A stretch of DNA of 11,915 bases, taken from positions 1 through 11,915 of the forward strand of contig JBFXEO010000078.1 of assembly GCA_050180015.1 (NCBI GenBank), in the 5' to 3' direction. Numbering within the stretch: the stretch's first letter is position 1; the number at the start of each line of letters is the position of its first letter. This document shows positions 1 to 6,930 of the stretch, one piece after another. This DNA is from JBFXEO01 sp050180015 (GTDB lineage Bacteria; Bacteroidota; Bacteroidia; Bacteroidales; Tenuifilaceae). The notes beneath the pieces are model-generated. The model was not told the DNA's origin, ran no database searches, and saw only the letters and a list, made by a program, of their open reading frames with translations. A program made the translations under genes and the position numbers.

Positions 1-2
1 GT

Positions 3-317
3 GATTACTTTTTTGTTAAAACGGAGTTTAGGATGAAAAGGGTCGATTTTAACGACATTCTATTTGTTGAGGGGATGAGCGAGTACCTAAGAATAAATAC
101 GAGAAATGAAAAAATAATGACCCTGCAAAACTTCAGGAATTTGGAGGCAGTATTACCCAAAGAAAATTTTGTAAGGGTTCATAAATCCTACATCGTTGCC
201 CTAAATAAAATTGACAGCATTGAAAAAAACAGGATCAAAATTGGTGGAAAAATAATTCCAATAAGTAATACTTACAAGGAAACGTTTTACCTGATTTTAA
301 ACAAAAGGCCCGGGTAA
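3..317 (+). CDS. LytTR DNA-binding domain, C-terminal end of a LytR/AlgR-type response regulator (5' truncated)
   Basis: This is the C-terminal part of a LytTR-family transcriptional regulator, which normally follows an N-terminal receiver domain phosphorylated by a membrane sensor kinase. The frame is open to the left edge of the window: codons before the ATG at 33 read DYFFVKTEFR and join smoothly to MKRVDFNDILFVEGMSEYL. This is the expected first strand of a LytTR domain, so the ATG at 33 is an internal methionine and the gene starts upstream of the window. Family hallmarks are the DILFVEG motif, FVRVHKSYIVAL with its central R-H-S residues, a following I-x-x-I segment, and the terminal IPISNTYKETF motif just before the stop. 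The receiver domain and any kinase partner are not visible, so the regulated genes cannot be inferred. Domain assignment is strong; calling it a two-component response regulator is an inference. Confidence 0.9.
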   Translation, partial: DYFFVKTEFRMKRVDFNDILFVEGMSEYLRINTRNEKIMTLQNFRNLEAVLPKENFVRVHKSYIVALNKIDSIEKNRIKIGGKIIPISNTYKETFYLILNKRPG

Positions 318-326
318 ATTCACCAT

Positions 327-357
327 TTTGCGATGTTCCCCAAATAAAGTACCTTTG
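327..357 (+). promoter_or_regulatory. Bacteroidota-type sigma-70 promoter for ychF
   Basis: A TTTG element at 327-330 is followed after exactly 19 bp by TACCTTTG at 350-357. This matches the Bacteroidota primary-sigma consensus (TTTG, 19-21 bp, TAnnTTTG) at every defined position. It lies 24 bp upstream of the ychF ATG, in the gap after the LytTR gene, which implies a short leader and independent transcription of ychF. Confidence 0.8.
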
Positions 358-381
358 TAAACTCTAAAAAATAAAAGAATC

Positions 382-1479
382 ATGGGTTTACAGTGCGGAA
401 TTATAGGAATCACAAACGTTGGGAAAACAACCATTTTCAACTGCATGTCGAGCACCAAAGCTCAGGCCAGCAATTTTGCCTTTAGCGCAAGCAAATCGAA
501 TATTAGTACCATAAATGTTCCGGATAATCGCCTTTACGAGCTGGAAAAATTCCAGCCCACAGAACGGATTGTACACACAACGGTTGAAATTGTGGATATT
601 CCCGGTCTGGCAAAAGGCTCCAACAAAGGCGAAGGGGTGGGCAACAAGTTTTTGGCCGACATCCGTAACTGCGATGCGTTAATTCACGTTCTCCGCTGTT
701 TTGACGATCCAAACCTACCCCATGTTGACGGATCGGTTGATCCGGTCAGGGATATCGAAACGGTAAACTTTGAGCTACAGGTTCGTGACTTGGAGTCGAT
801 AGAAAAAAAATTACAGCGAGTGGAAAAAGCCGCCAAGGTTGGCGATAAGGATGCCAAACGGGCCGTTGAGGTGCTGAACATCTATAAAAACCACATCGAA
901 AATTTTCAAAACGCAGGCACCGTACCGGTTGATGAACCCGATAAAAAATACATTGAGGATTTGTTTCTGCTTTCCACCAAGCCTATAATTTACGTTTGCA
1001 ATGTTGACGAAAAATCTGCCGTAACCGGGAATCGGTACGTGGAAAAGGTTAAAGAGGCGCTAAAAAATGAGCAAACGGAAATACTAGTCATTGCCGGAAA
1101 GGTTGAAGCCGACATTGCCGAGCTGGAAAGCGAAGAGGACCGCCTGGCATTTCTTTCCGATGTTGGGCTGAAAGAACCCGGGGTTAACAAGCTAATTCGC
1201 GCAGCGTACTCCCTGTTAAACCTCGAAACATTCTTTACCGTCGGCCCAAAGGAAATCAGGGCATGGACCATTAAAAAGGGTATGACTGCCCCGCAAGCCG
1301 CAGGAGTTATCCATTCCGACCTGGAACGCGGATTTATTCGGGCCGAAGTAATGAAGTATAACGATTTCATTACGCTGGGTTCCGAACATGCCTGCAAGGA
1401 AAAAGGTAAACTTTTTATCGAGGGCAAAACCTACATTGTGGAGGATGGCAATATACTGCACATCAGGTTTAACGTATAG
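382..1479 (+). CDS. ychF: Redox-regulated P-loop ATPase YchF (Obg-related, OLA1 family)
   Basis: YchF is a cytoplasmic, ribosome-associated P-loop NTPase that, unlike other Obg-group proteins, prefers ATP. The protein is 365 residues, the usual length. Visible parts are the Walker A loop GITNVGKT at residues 9-16, the G3 motif DIPG at 72-75, the conserved GEGVGNKFLA loop at 83-92, a histidine at 114 matching the catalytic histidine of E. coli YchF, and a G4 motif NVDE at 207-210. NVDE in place of NKxD is the family signature linked to ATP preference. A coiled-coil segment lies around 130-175 and a TGS domain at about 279-362, ending IVEDGNILHIRFNV. The switch I region reads FAFSASKSN where most YchF proteins have FPFxTIxPN, and the P-loop has T-T instead of S-T. 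It has its own promoter and a hairpin terminator, so it is probably monocistronic. Identification is firm. Confidence 0.96.
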   Translation: MGLQCGIIGITNVGKTTIFNCMSSTKAQASNFAFSASKSNISTINVPDNRLYELEKFQPTERIVHTTVEIVDIPGLAKGSNKGEGVGNKFLADIRNCDALIHVLRCFDDPNLPHVDGSVDPVRDIETVNFELQVRDLESIEKKLQRVEKAAKVGDKDAKRAVEVLNIYKNHIENFQNAGTVPVDEPDKKYIEDLFLLSTKPIIYVCNVDEKSAVTGNRYVEKVKEALKNEQTEILVIAGKVEADIAELESEEDRLAFLSDVGLKEPGVNKLIRAAYSLLNLETFFTVGPKEIRAWTIKKGMTAPQAAGVIHSDLERGFIRAEVMKYNDFITLGSEHACKEKGKLFIEGKTYIVEDGNILHIRFNV

Positions 1480-1508
1480 GCAGAATCCCCTTAAACCGCC
1501 CAAACACC

Positions 1509-1539
1509 ATCCCTGATACTTCTACTAGCAGGGATTTTT
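1509..1539 (+). terminator. Rho-independent terminator after ychF
   Basis: ATCCCTG at 1509-1515 pairs perfectly with CAGGGAT at 1529-1535 around a 13-nt loop, and the 3' arm runs into a TTTTT tract at 1535-1539. It begins 30 nt after the ychF stop codon and separates ychF from the next gene. Confidence 0.75.
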
Positions 1540-1676
1540 CGCATCATTTCTAAAGCAATTGCTATTACTCATTTTTTCGTCTAAATTTATTTTTAAAGAA
1601 TCATAGGGTATTTTTAGGTTGGTGTATCATAAAAGCAAAGAAGGAAAAAACTGTTTACATTTAAACCTTATAACTT

Positions 1677-2945
1677 ATGAAAACATTCGCTGAAATTATC
1701 CGGAAAAGTCTGAGGTTTAGCACAATGGTCGTTGTGATGTTTACTTCAGCGGTAACTCTTGCACAGGAAATGGACTACTACACCATTAGCGGCGTAGTAA
1801 AAGACTCCAAAACCAAGGAGGAAGTCGTATTCAGCAACATCTCTGTTCCGGGAACCAACATTGGAACTGTTTCAAATTCCGATGGCGAGTTCACCATCAA
1901 AATCCCCAAATCGCTAAGCATCAAGGAACTTGAAATTACACATTTAGGCTATCAGAATAAAAAGTTCGCGATTGCCGAAAGTTCGAAACCCGAGCAGGTG
2001 TTCCTGATTGATCCGGCTTCGGTAGAGCTGAAGGGCGTTGTTGTCCGGCCCGAAGATCCAAGGATGATAGTTTCCCTGGCCATCGAAAAAATTGGCGATA
2101 ACTATAGCAACACGGCCAATACCTTAACCGGATTCTACCGCGAAACCATAAAACAACGCAGGGAGTACATTTCCATAGCCGAAGCAGTTGCCGAGATTTA
2201 CAAATCGCCCTATAGTGCCACAGCTGAAACCGACAGGGTAAAAATACTGAAAGGACGGAAGAGCAGCAGGGTGAAAAAAATGGATACCCTTACCGTGAAA
2301 ATGCAGGGTGGGCCACACGTGTCGCTATACCTTGACCTTGCAAAATATCCGGAGTTAATTCTTACCAAGGAAGAAATGGCAAACTACGATTACAAAATTT
2401 CTGACATGGTAAGCATGGGCAACGAGGCAAACTACGTAGTATCGTTCACACCAAGAGTGAAACTGGACTATCCGCTTTACACCGGAAAACTTTACATATC
2501 GGTAGAAAGCCTTGCCATAACAATGGCCGAGTTCAGCCTAGACATAAGCGATTTGGAAAAGGCAACCCAGATGTTTGTAAAAAAGAAACCTATGGGCCTA
2601 CGGTTTGAACCGCAAAGCACCAGCTACCTGGTAACATACAAAAAGCAGGGCGATAAGTATTACCTGAACTACATGCGAAACGAGGTTAAGTTTAGGGCCG
2701 ACTGGCGTAGAAGAATCTTTGAAACAACCTACACCATCATGTCCGAAATGGTAATTACGGAACGTAGCGCAGAGGTTGCAAACAAGATCAGCGCGAAGGA
2801 CAGCTTCAGGCCATACTCAATACTTGCCGACAAGGTAAACGAATACTTCGATGAGAACTACTGGGGCTCATACAACACTATCGAACCGGATGAGTCAATA
2901 CAATCGGCAATTAACAAGTTCAACCGCAGGTTTAAAAGGCAATAA
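1677..2945 (+). CDS. Exported carboxypeptidase-like regulatory domain protein
   Basis: A 422-residue exported protein. It has a basic N-terminus and a hydrophobic stretch at about residues 15-29 with a likely signal-peptidase site near ...TLA-Q. A carboxypeptidase-regulatory-like beta-sandwich domain follows at about 36-120, with the family motifs ISGVVKD, NIGTVSNSDGEFTI and ITHLGYQ; this fold is also the N-terminal extension of many SusC receptors. Residues about 125-420 form a conserved region with motifs NYSNTANTLTGFYRET, AEAVAEIYKSPY, YPLYTGKLYISVESLA and DENYWGSYNTIEPDESI. No catalytic motif, TonB plug or receptor barrel is apparent. It is a clear paralog of the protein encoded at 4629-6206, which has the same two regions plus an N-terminal STN domain. 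It precedes the ECF sigma gene by 100 bp with a strong hairpin between, so it may be a target of that sigma factor (inference). A weak promoter candidate, TTTA-N19-TATTTTTA, lies at 1586-1616. Its function is unknown; an outer-membrane or periplasmic location is likely. Confidence 0.85.
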   Translation: MKTFAEIIRKSLRFSTMVVVMFTSAVTLAQEMDYYTISGVVKDSKTKEEVVFSNISVPGTNIGTVSNSDGEFTIKIPKSLSIKELEITHLGYQNKKFAIAESSKPEQVFLIDPASVELKGVVVRPEDPRMIVSLAIEKIGDNYSNTANTLTGFYRETIKQRREYISIAEAVAEIYKSPYSATAETDRVKILKGRKSSRVKKMDTLTVKMQGGPHVSLYLDLAKYPELILTKEEMANYDYKISDMVSMGNEANYVVSFTPRVKLDYPLYTGKLYISVESLAITMAEFSLDISDLEKATQMFVKKKPMGLRFEPQSTSYLVTYKKQGDKYYLNYMRNEVKFRADWRRRIFETTYTIMSEMVITERSAEVANKISAKDSFRPYSILADKVNEYFDENYWGSYNTIEPDESIQSAINKFNRRFKRQ

Positions 2946-2962
2946 ACGTTGATGAATCCCAT

Positions 2963-2985
2963 CGGGCAGGGGATATCCCTGCCCG
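2963..2985. terminator. Perfect 9-bp inverted repeat, probable terminator or RNA hairpin
   Basis: CGGGCAGGG at 2963-2971 and CCCTGCCCG at 2977-2985 form a GC-rich 9-bp stem with a GATAT loop, 17 nt after the stop codon of the upstream gene. No T-tract follows on either strand, so classic intrinsic termination is not assured. It could instead protect the 3' end of the upstream mRNA or reduce read-through into the sigma gene. Confidence 0.55.
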
Positions 2986-3007
2986 GTAAGGGCTCAGTAA
3001 AATTTCA

Positions 3008-3015
3008 TATCTTTG
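3008..3015 (+). promoter_or_regulatory. Candidate -7 promoter element for the ECF sigma gene
   Basis: TATCTTTG at 3008-3015 matches TAnnTTTG and lies 30 bp before the sigma-factor ATG, but no TTTG element sits at the expected distance upstream. It may be a weak housekeeping promoter or need an activator. It lies just downstream of the 2963-2985 hairpin. Confidence 0.4.
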
Positions 3016-3045
3016 GGAAACAAGTAAACCAACAACTTTTTTTTG

Positions 3046-3591
3046 ATGGGCCTCAAAGACTTAAACCGGCAGGGGAAAATTAAGCAAAACGATCTGCGAG
3101 AATTTGAGTATCTATTCAAAAGTTACTACACGCCTTTATGCAACTACGCCTTTTCAATTGTAAAAGATATTGATCAGGCCGAAGAAATAGTACAGGGGTT
3201 CTTTTACACGTACTGGAAAAACCGGGAGGAGATAAGCATCAAGCTATCGCTCAAAGCGTACATCTACAAATCTGTCAGGAATAGCGCTTTAAGATATTTA
3301 CAGCACAGGCAGATAGAGGAAGAGTATAGAAGGAACGCTAAAGCAGACGAATACCTGTCAACCCCTAACCATGTTGAAGAGTCAGAGTTGGATGCAATTG
3401 TTGAAAGCACCCTTGAGCAGCTCCCCGAGCGATGCAGGCAGGTTTTTACTTTAAGCCGGTTTAACGGCTTAAAGTACCAGGAAATTGCCGACCTGCTATC
3501 TATCTCGGTAAAAACCGTTGAGGCCGATATGACCAAAGCCCTTATATCGTTCAGGCAAAACCTTGGTCAGTACGGACTAAACATACGCTAA
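3046..3591 (+). CDS. ECF RNA polymerase sigma factor, Bacteroidota FecI-like
   Basis: An extracytoplasmic-function sigma factor of 181 residues, which directs RNA polymerase to the promoters of its regulon when released by its anti-sigma partner. Region 2 spans about residues 20-88, with the DQAEEIVQGFFYTYWKNRE helix and SLKAYIYKSVRNSALRYL. Region 4 spans about 118-170, with LEQLPERCRQVFTLSRFNG and the helix-turn-helix YQEIADLLSISVKTVEADM. No regulatory extension is present. An in-frame TTG at 3043 lies directly before ATG 3046; ATG is chosen because it is the stronger codon and the TTG sits in a T-run. The FecR-type anti-sigma gene starts 34 nt after the stop codon, so the two are very likely one transcription unit. 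This pairing marks it as a cell-surface-signalling sigma factor rather than a stress one. Confidence 0.93.
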   Translation: MGLKDLNRQGKIKQNDLREFEYLFKSYYTPLCNYAFSIVKDIDQAEEIVQGFFYTYWKNREEISIKLSLKAYIYKSVRNSALRYLQHRQIEEEYRRNAKADEYLSTPNHVEESELDAIVESTLEQLPERCRQVFTLSRFNGLKYQEIADLLSISVKTVEADMTKALISFRQNLGQYGLNIR

Positions 3592-3625
3592 AGTAATACA
3601 ACAAATTATATAGATACAAGGCACC

Positions 3626-4636
3626 ATGGGAACCGCCAGCAATAACCAAAATCAGTACCGAAAAATTGTACGCTACATCTCGGGAGACATGATCCTCCCT
3701 GAGAAAGTTTGGTTTGAGTGGATTATTGCACGAAATTCCAAAACGAAAGGATTGATAAGAGAGATGAGAAACGATTGGAACACAACGGGTAATTTTTTAA
3801 ATCGCACAAATGTTAATGCCAACAAGGCATGGAGTAATTTATACAGCAGATTAGCGCAGGAAAATCTTCTGCCCGAAAAAGAAACAGCCAACAGTAGATT
3901 CCCATTACAGATAGCCTTGAAGTATGCTGCTGCAATTCTGCTTGTACTGGTGCTTACCGGGATTGGAGGCTATAAGTATTTCAACCCAAAACTTATAACG
4001 CTAGAGAACAGCACAAATCAGAATACACTTATTTCTACATTACCCGATGGCAGCACAATTTACCTGGAAAGCAGCTCAACATTTACCTATCCTGCCCGGT
4101 TTGTCGGCCGGAAACGAAGCGTTGAGCTTAACGGAGAAGCCTTTTTTGAGGTTACCAAAAATCCGCACAGTCCATTTACCATTAACACCAAGGCTGCCAG
4201 CGTCAAAGTTCTGGGAACATCGTTCAACCTTAAATCCAGCAGCACGGCAAACTTTGAGCTCAACGTGGTGGAAGGCAAAGTAGGCATTAACCTGAACAGT
4301 AACCCGCAGGAGAATATCATTGCCCTTGCCGGCGATAGGGTAATTGCCCACAACGACAAGCTGATCAAAGAAAATATGGCAATTACAAGAAATGCAAAAA
4401 AATCGATGGTCCGTTTACAGTTTCAGGATGAACGCCTTGAAAATATCATCAACGTAATTAATAAAACTTACGGGTCAAACCTCCAGCTTAACGGCATCAA
4501 CCTGAAAGAGAAACGAATTTCGGTAACATTTGAGAACGATATCAGCAGCATTGTAAATATTCTATCCGTATCGTTTAACCTTGAGTTGAGTCACCAACCC
4601 AACGGGGCAACTATACTTACCGAAAAAAATGAGTAA
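3626..4636 (+). CDS. FecR-type anti-sigma factor (FecR domain plus DUF4974)
   Basis: A single-pass inner-membrane anti-sigma factor or sigma regulator of 336 residues. A cytoplasmic N-terminal part (about 1-95) would bind the ECF sigma factor. One membrane helix lies at about 98-116 (IALKYAAAILLVLVLTGIGG). A periplasmic FecR domain spans about 130-222, with the hallmarks TLPDGSTIYLESSSTFTYP, ELNGEAFFEV and VKVLGTSFNL. A C-terminal DUF4974 module spans about 260-331 (VRLQFQDERLENIINVINK ... ISVTFENDISSIVNILS). In known systems the C-terminal part of FecR contacts the STN domain of an outer-membrane receptor and relays its occupancy to the sigma factor. The gene follows the sigma gene by 34 nt and overlaps the next gene by 8 nt (ATGAGTAA), which implies translational coupling with the STN-containing protein. 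Confidence 0.93.
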   Translation: MGTASNNQNQYRKIVRYISGDMILPEKVWFEWIIARNSKTKGLIREMRNDWNTTGNFLNRTNVNANKAWSNLYSRLAQENLLPEKETANSRFPLQIALKYAAAILLVLVLTGIGGYKYFNPKLITLENSTNQNTLISTLPDGSTIYLESSSTFTYPARFVGRKRSVELNGEAFFEVTKNPHSPFTINTKAASVKVLGTSFNLKSSSTANFELNVVEGKVGINLNSNPQENIIALAGDRVIAHNDKLIKENMAITRNAKKSMVRLQFQDERLENIINVINKTYGSNLQLNGINLKEKRISVTFENDISSIVNILSVSFNLELSHQPNGATILTEKNE

Positions 4637-6206
4637 AACCGCCCATAGCGTATTTAAGCTATCTATCGGCAAATGGGTAATCCTGCTTGCCATGGCAGGG
4701 TTATCCACCAGTATATACCCGCAGCAAGCAGATTCAATTCTAAGTAAACCCGTTACTATCAATATCAAGGAAAGCACCATTTACAACGCTTTAAACAGGA
4801 TTGGGGAACATGCTGGCTGCTACTTTATTTATGACAGTAAAGATGTTAAGAGCGATAAAAAGGTACGGCACCTTGATTGTAACAATATACCCCTACGGGA
4901 TATCCTGAACAAACTACTCTCCGACCCAAGCCTTGAGTATAGGGTAATAGAAGAGCACATTTTAATCTTTCGGGAAAACATCGGCTCCAAACAGAATCAG
5001 GACACCGGCACAGACTCATCGGGTTTTACTGTTATTGGGGGAAAAGTTTTCGACAAGGACTCCAGATCACCCTTGCCATTTGTCACCATAGTCTTAGAAA
5101 AGCTGGGGTTGGGAACCATCTCCAACTACGACGGGGTTTTTAGCCTTCGCGTTCCCAGAAACAGCCTTAAATCCAACGTTGTGGTGTCGCATCTCGGTTA
5201 TCAAAGCCTATCGGTTCCGGTAGAGCTCATCGTGGGAAAATCATACAATCTCTACATCTCGCCCAGGTATATTCCCATACAGGAAGTCATCATCAGAAAT
5301 ATTGATGCAAGAGGAATTGTAAAAGCAACGGTTGAAAAAAGAGCCGAAAACTACAGCAACGCCGATGCCTACATTACCAGCTTTTACCGTGAGGGCGTTA
5401 TGCGAAGCAACCGTTACACAAGCTACTCCGAAGCCGTTTTTAAAATATTTAAGTCATCGTACGATATGGACTCTGAGAACGATCAGGTTCGGCTAATGAA
5501 ATCGAGGAAGCTGGAGCTTACCAATGGGAGCGATACGCTATCGGTTAAACTCAAGGCTGGCATAAAAGGGGCTCTCGATCTGGACATTATAAAAAGTTTG
5601 CCCGATTTCCTGGATCCCGAACTCATGGATAATTACACCTACACCAAATCCGATATAGTGGCACACGATTCCAGGAGTGCCTACGCAATTGCATTTGAGC
5701 AAAAACCCGAGATTACCCAACCCCTATTCTCCGGAACCCTGTATGTGGATGTTGAGACCCTAGCCCTGCTAGGCGCTGAGTTTGGGGTAAATCCAAGGTA
5801 TGTCGGAAAATCGGCAAACCTCTTCGTGCTAAAAAAGGACAGAAAAATTAACGTAAAACCAGAGGACATAAAATACTCCGTTGAATACCGGCAATGGAAT
5901 GGCAAATATTACATTCACCACATCCGCGGTGATTTGACCTTCAGGGTAAAAGGACGAAGGCAGCTTTTTGCCAGCACCTATAGCCTTTTCTTTGAGTTTG
6001 TGGGCATTCAAATGGATACGATCAACGTATCGCGGTTTCCCCGGCGCGAGGTGCTGCAACCCAACATCGTATTTTCCGAGGGTAAGTACACCTACGACCC
6101 TAAATTCTGGGGCGATTTGAACATAATTTCACCCGAAGACGACATCAGCAAAGCCATATCGAAAATCAACCCAAAGATTGAAAGCTTTGAGGGTGATTTG
6201 CATTGA
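4629..6206 (+). CDS. STN and carboxypeptidase-like regulatory domain protein lacking a TonB receptor barrel
   Basis: A 525-residue exported protein, third gene of the sigma/FecR cassette and coupled to fecR by an 8-nt overlap. A signal-like hydrophobic segment spans about residues 14-30. An STN (secretin/TonB short N-terminal) domain follows at about 41-115, with VTINIKESTIYNALNRIGE, FIYDSKDV, NIPLRDILNKLL and a closing ILIF strand. A carboxypeptidase-regulatory-like domain spans about 136-218 (GGKVFDKDSRSPLPFVTI, GTISNYDGVFSL, VVSHLGYQSL). The C-terminal region, about 225-515, is paralogous to that of the protein at 1677-2945: NYSNADAYITSFYRE, QPLFSGTLYVDVETLALLGA and DPKFWGDLNIISPEDDI match segment by segment. 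An STN domain in this gene position normally begins a SusC/FecA-type receptor, but there is no plug domain and the length is about half that of a receptor. It probably interacts with FecR through the STN domain (inference). Its ligand and activity are unknown. Confidence 0.88.
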   Translation: MSKTAHSVFKLSIGKWVILLAMAGLSTSIYPQQADSILSKPVTINIKESTIYNALNRIGEHAGCYFIYDSKDVKSDKKVRHLDCNNIPLRDILNKLLSDPSLEYRVIEEHILIFRENIGSKQNQDTGTDSSGFTVIGGKVFDKDSRSPLPFVTIVLEKLGLGTISNYDGVFSLRVPRNSLKSNVVVSHLGYQSLSVPVELIVGKSYNLYISPRYIPIQEVIIRNIDARGIVKATVEKRAENYSNADAYITSFYREGVMRSNRYTSYSEAVFKIFKSSYDMDSENDQVRLMKSRKLELTNGSDTLSVKLKAGIKGALDLDIIKSLPDFLDPELMDNYTYTKSDIVAHDSRSAYAIAFEQKPEITQPLFSGTLYVDVETLALLGAEFGVNPRYVGKSANLFVLKKDRKINVKPEDIKYSVEYRQWNGKYYIHHIRGDLTFRVKGRRQLFASTYSLFFEFVGIQMDTINVSRFPRREVLQPNIVFSEGKYTYDPKFWGDLNIISPEDDISKAISKINPKIESFEGDLH

Positions 6207-6339
6207 CTTATTCGGGTTCCTCCAATTTATCCCAAAATTCAATGCCATCAGCCGCGTAAGATATTCTGAAAATCTAAATAGTTTCTGAGAATTTGCAGCA
6301 TTTTTTTGATTATTTTCGTCAGTTAAGAAAAATTAAACT

Positions 6340-6828
6340 ATGAACGTTGAGACTAAAACTACCGCAGGTCAGGCAATGGGCATCATTGGTATAGTTCTGG
6401 CAGTAATATCGCTAATACTGGCGTTCATTCCATGTATTGGTGTTGTTGCATTTTTGCCCGGAGCATTAGCTCTGGTTTTCAGCATAATATCCATTGTTCA
6501 GGCATCGAACGGCTATGGGTCTAAAAGCTTGGGAATTGGGGCCCTTATTGTGTCCATCATCTCCATTCTTTTGGCGGCTATTTGGCTGGCACTTTTCAGC
6601 GGAACCATGCTATTTGCCGATAAAAATGCCGATAAGATTGAACTCTTTGGCGAAGAATTCGGAAAAGCCTTCGAAAAGGAGATGGGGAAAAAGAACATCC
6701 ACATTGAAATTGTTTCGGACAGCCTGGAGAATGCTCTCCGTGACCTTGAGAACGACCTAAAGGACACCAACTGCACCATTAACGCCGATAAGGCCCGCAA
6801 AGCAGGGCAGGCAACTGCCAAAGCCTAG
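6340..6828 (+). CDS. Small DUF4190-like membrane protein
   Basis: A 162-residue membrane protein of unknown function. Three hydrophobic segments at about residues 12-30, 33-54 and 64-92 form the glycine-rich pattern seen in DUF4190-type proteins (AMGIIGIVLAVISLIL, GIGALIVSIISILLAAIW). A charged, probably amphipathic tail follows (about 93-162), with FGEEFGKAFEKEM and DSLENALRDLENDLKD. The TAG stop at 6826-6828 is followed in frame by 23 further sense codons of coding-like composition, up to TAG at 6898-6900, so the ancestral protein may have been longer. It lies 133 bp after the STN protein. A near-match -7 element, TATTTTCG at 6311-6318, suggests separate transcription, but no good -33 element was found. 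Family assignment rests on topology and glycine pattern and is moderate. Confidence 0.7.
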   Translation: MNVETKTTAGQAMGIIGIVLAVISLILAFIPCIGVVAFLPGALALVFSIISIVQASNGYGSKSLGIGALIVSIISILLAAIWLALFSGTMLFADKNADKIELFGEEFGKAFEKEMGKKNIHIEIVSDSLENALRDLENDLKDTNCTINADKARKAGQATAKA

Positions 6829-6930
6829 AAAAAATCGGCTAAAGTAATTATTGACACAGACTCGGTGAAAATCAGAATTGAAGCAAAAGAGCCAGAATAG
6901 TGCTGCTGCTTCCAAACGACCCGGATGTGA

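Noticed and set aside
33..317. A stand-alone 94-residue LytTR protein starting at ATG 33
   Set aside because: The frame is open to the window edge and the ten codons before ATG 33 complete the first strand of the LytTR domain, so this is the end of a longer gene.
990..1503. Minus-strand open frames of 95-145 codons inside ychF
   Set aside because: They lie antisense to a gene with clear family motifs and show no recognisable domain; they are shadows of ychF codon usage.
4047..4368. Several open frames of 78-93 codons on both strands within fecR
   Set aside because: They overlap the conserved FecR domain entirely and have low-complexity or unlikely compositions.
6901..6909. Short TGC triplet run as a repeat of interest
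   Set aside because: Only three copies; too short to be meaningful.
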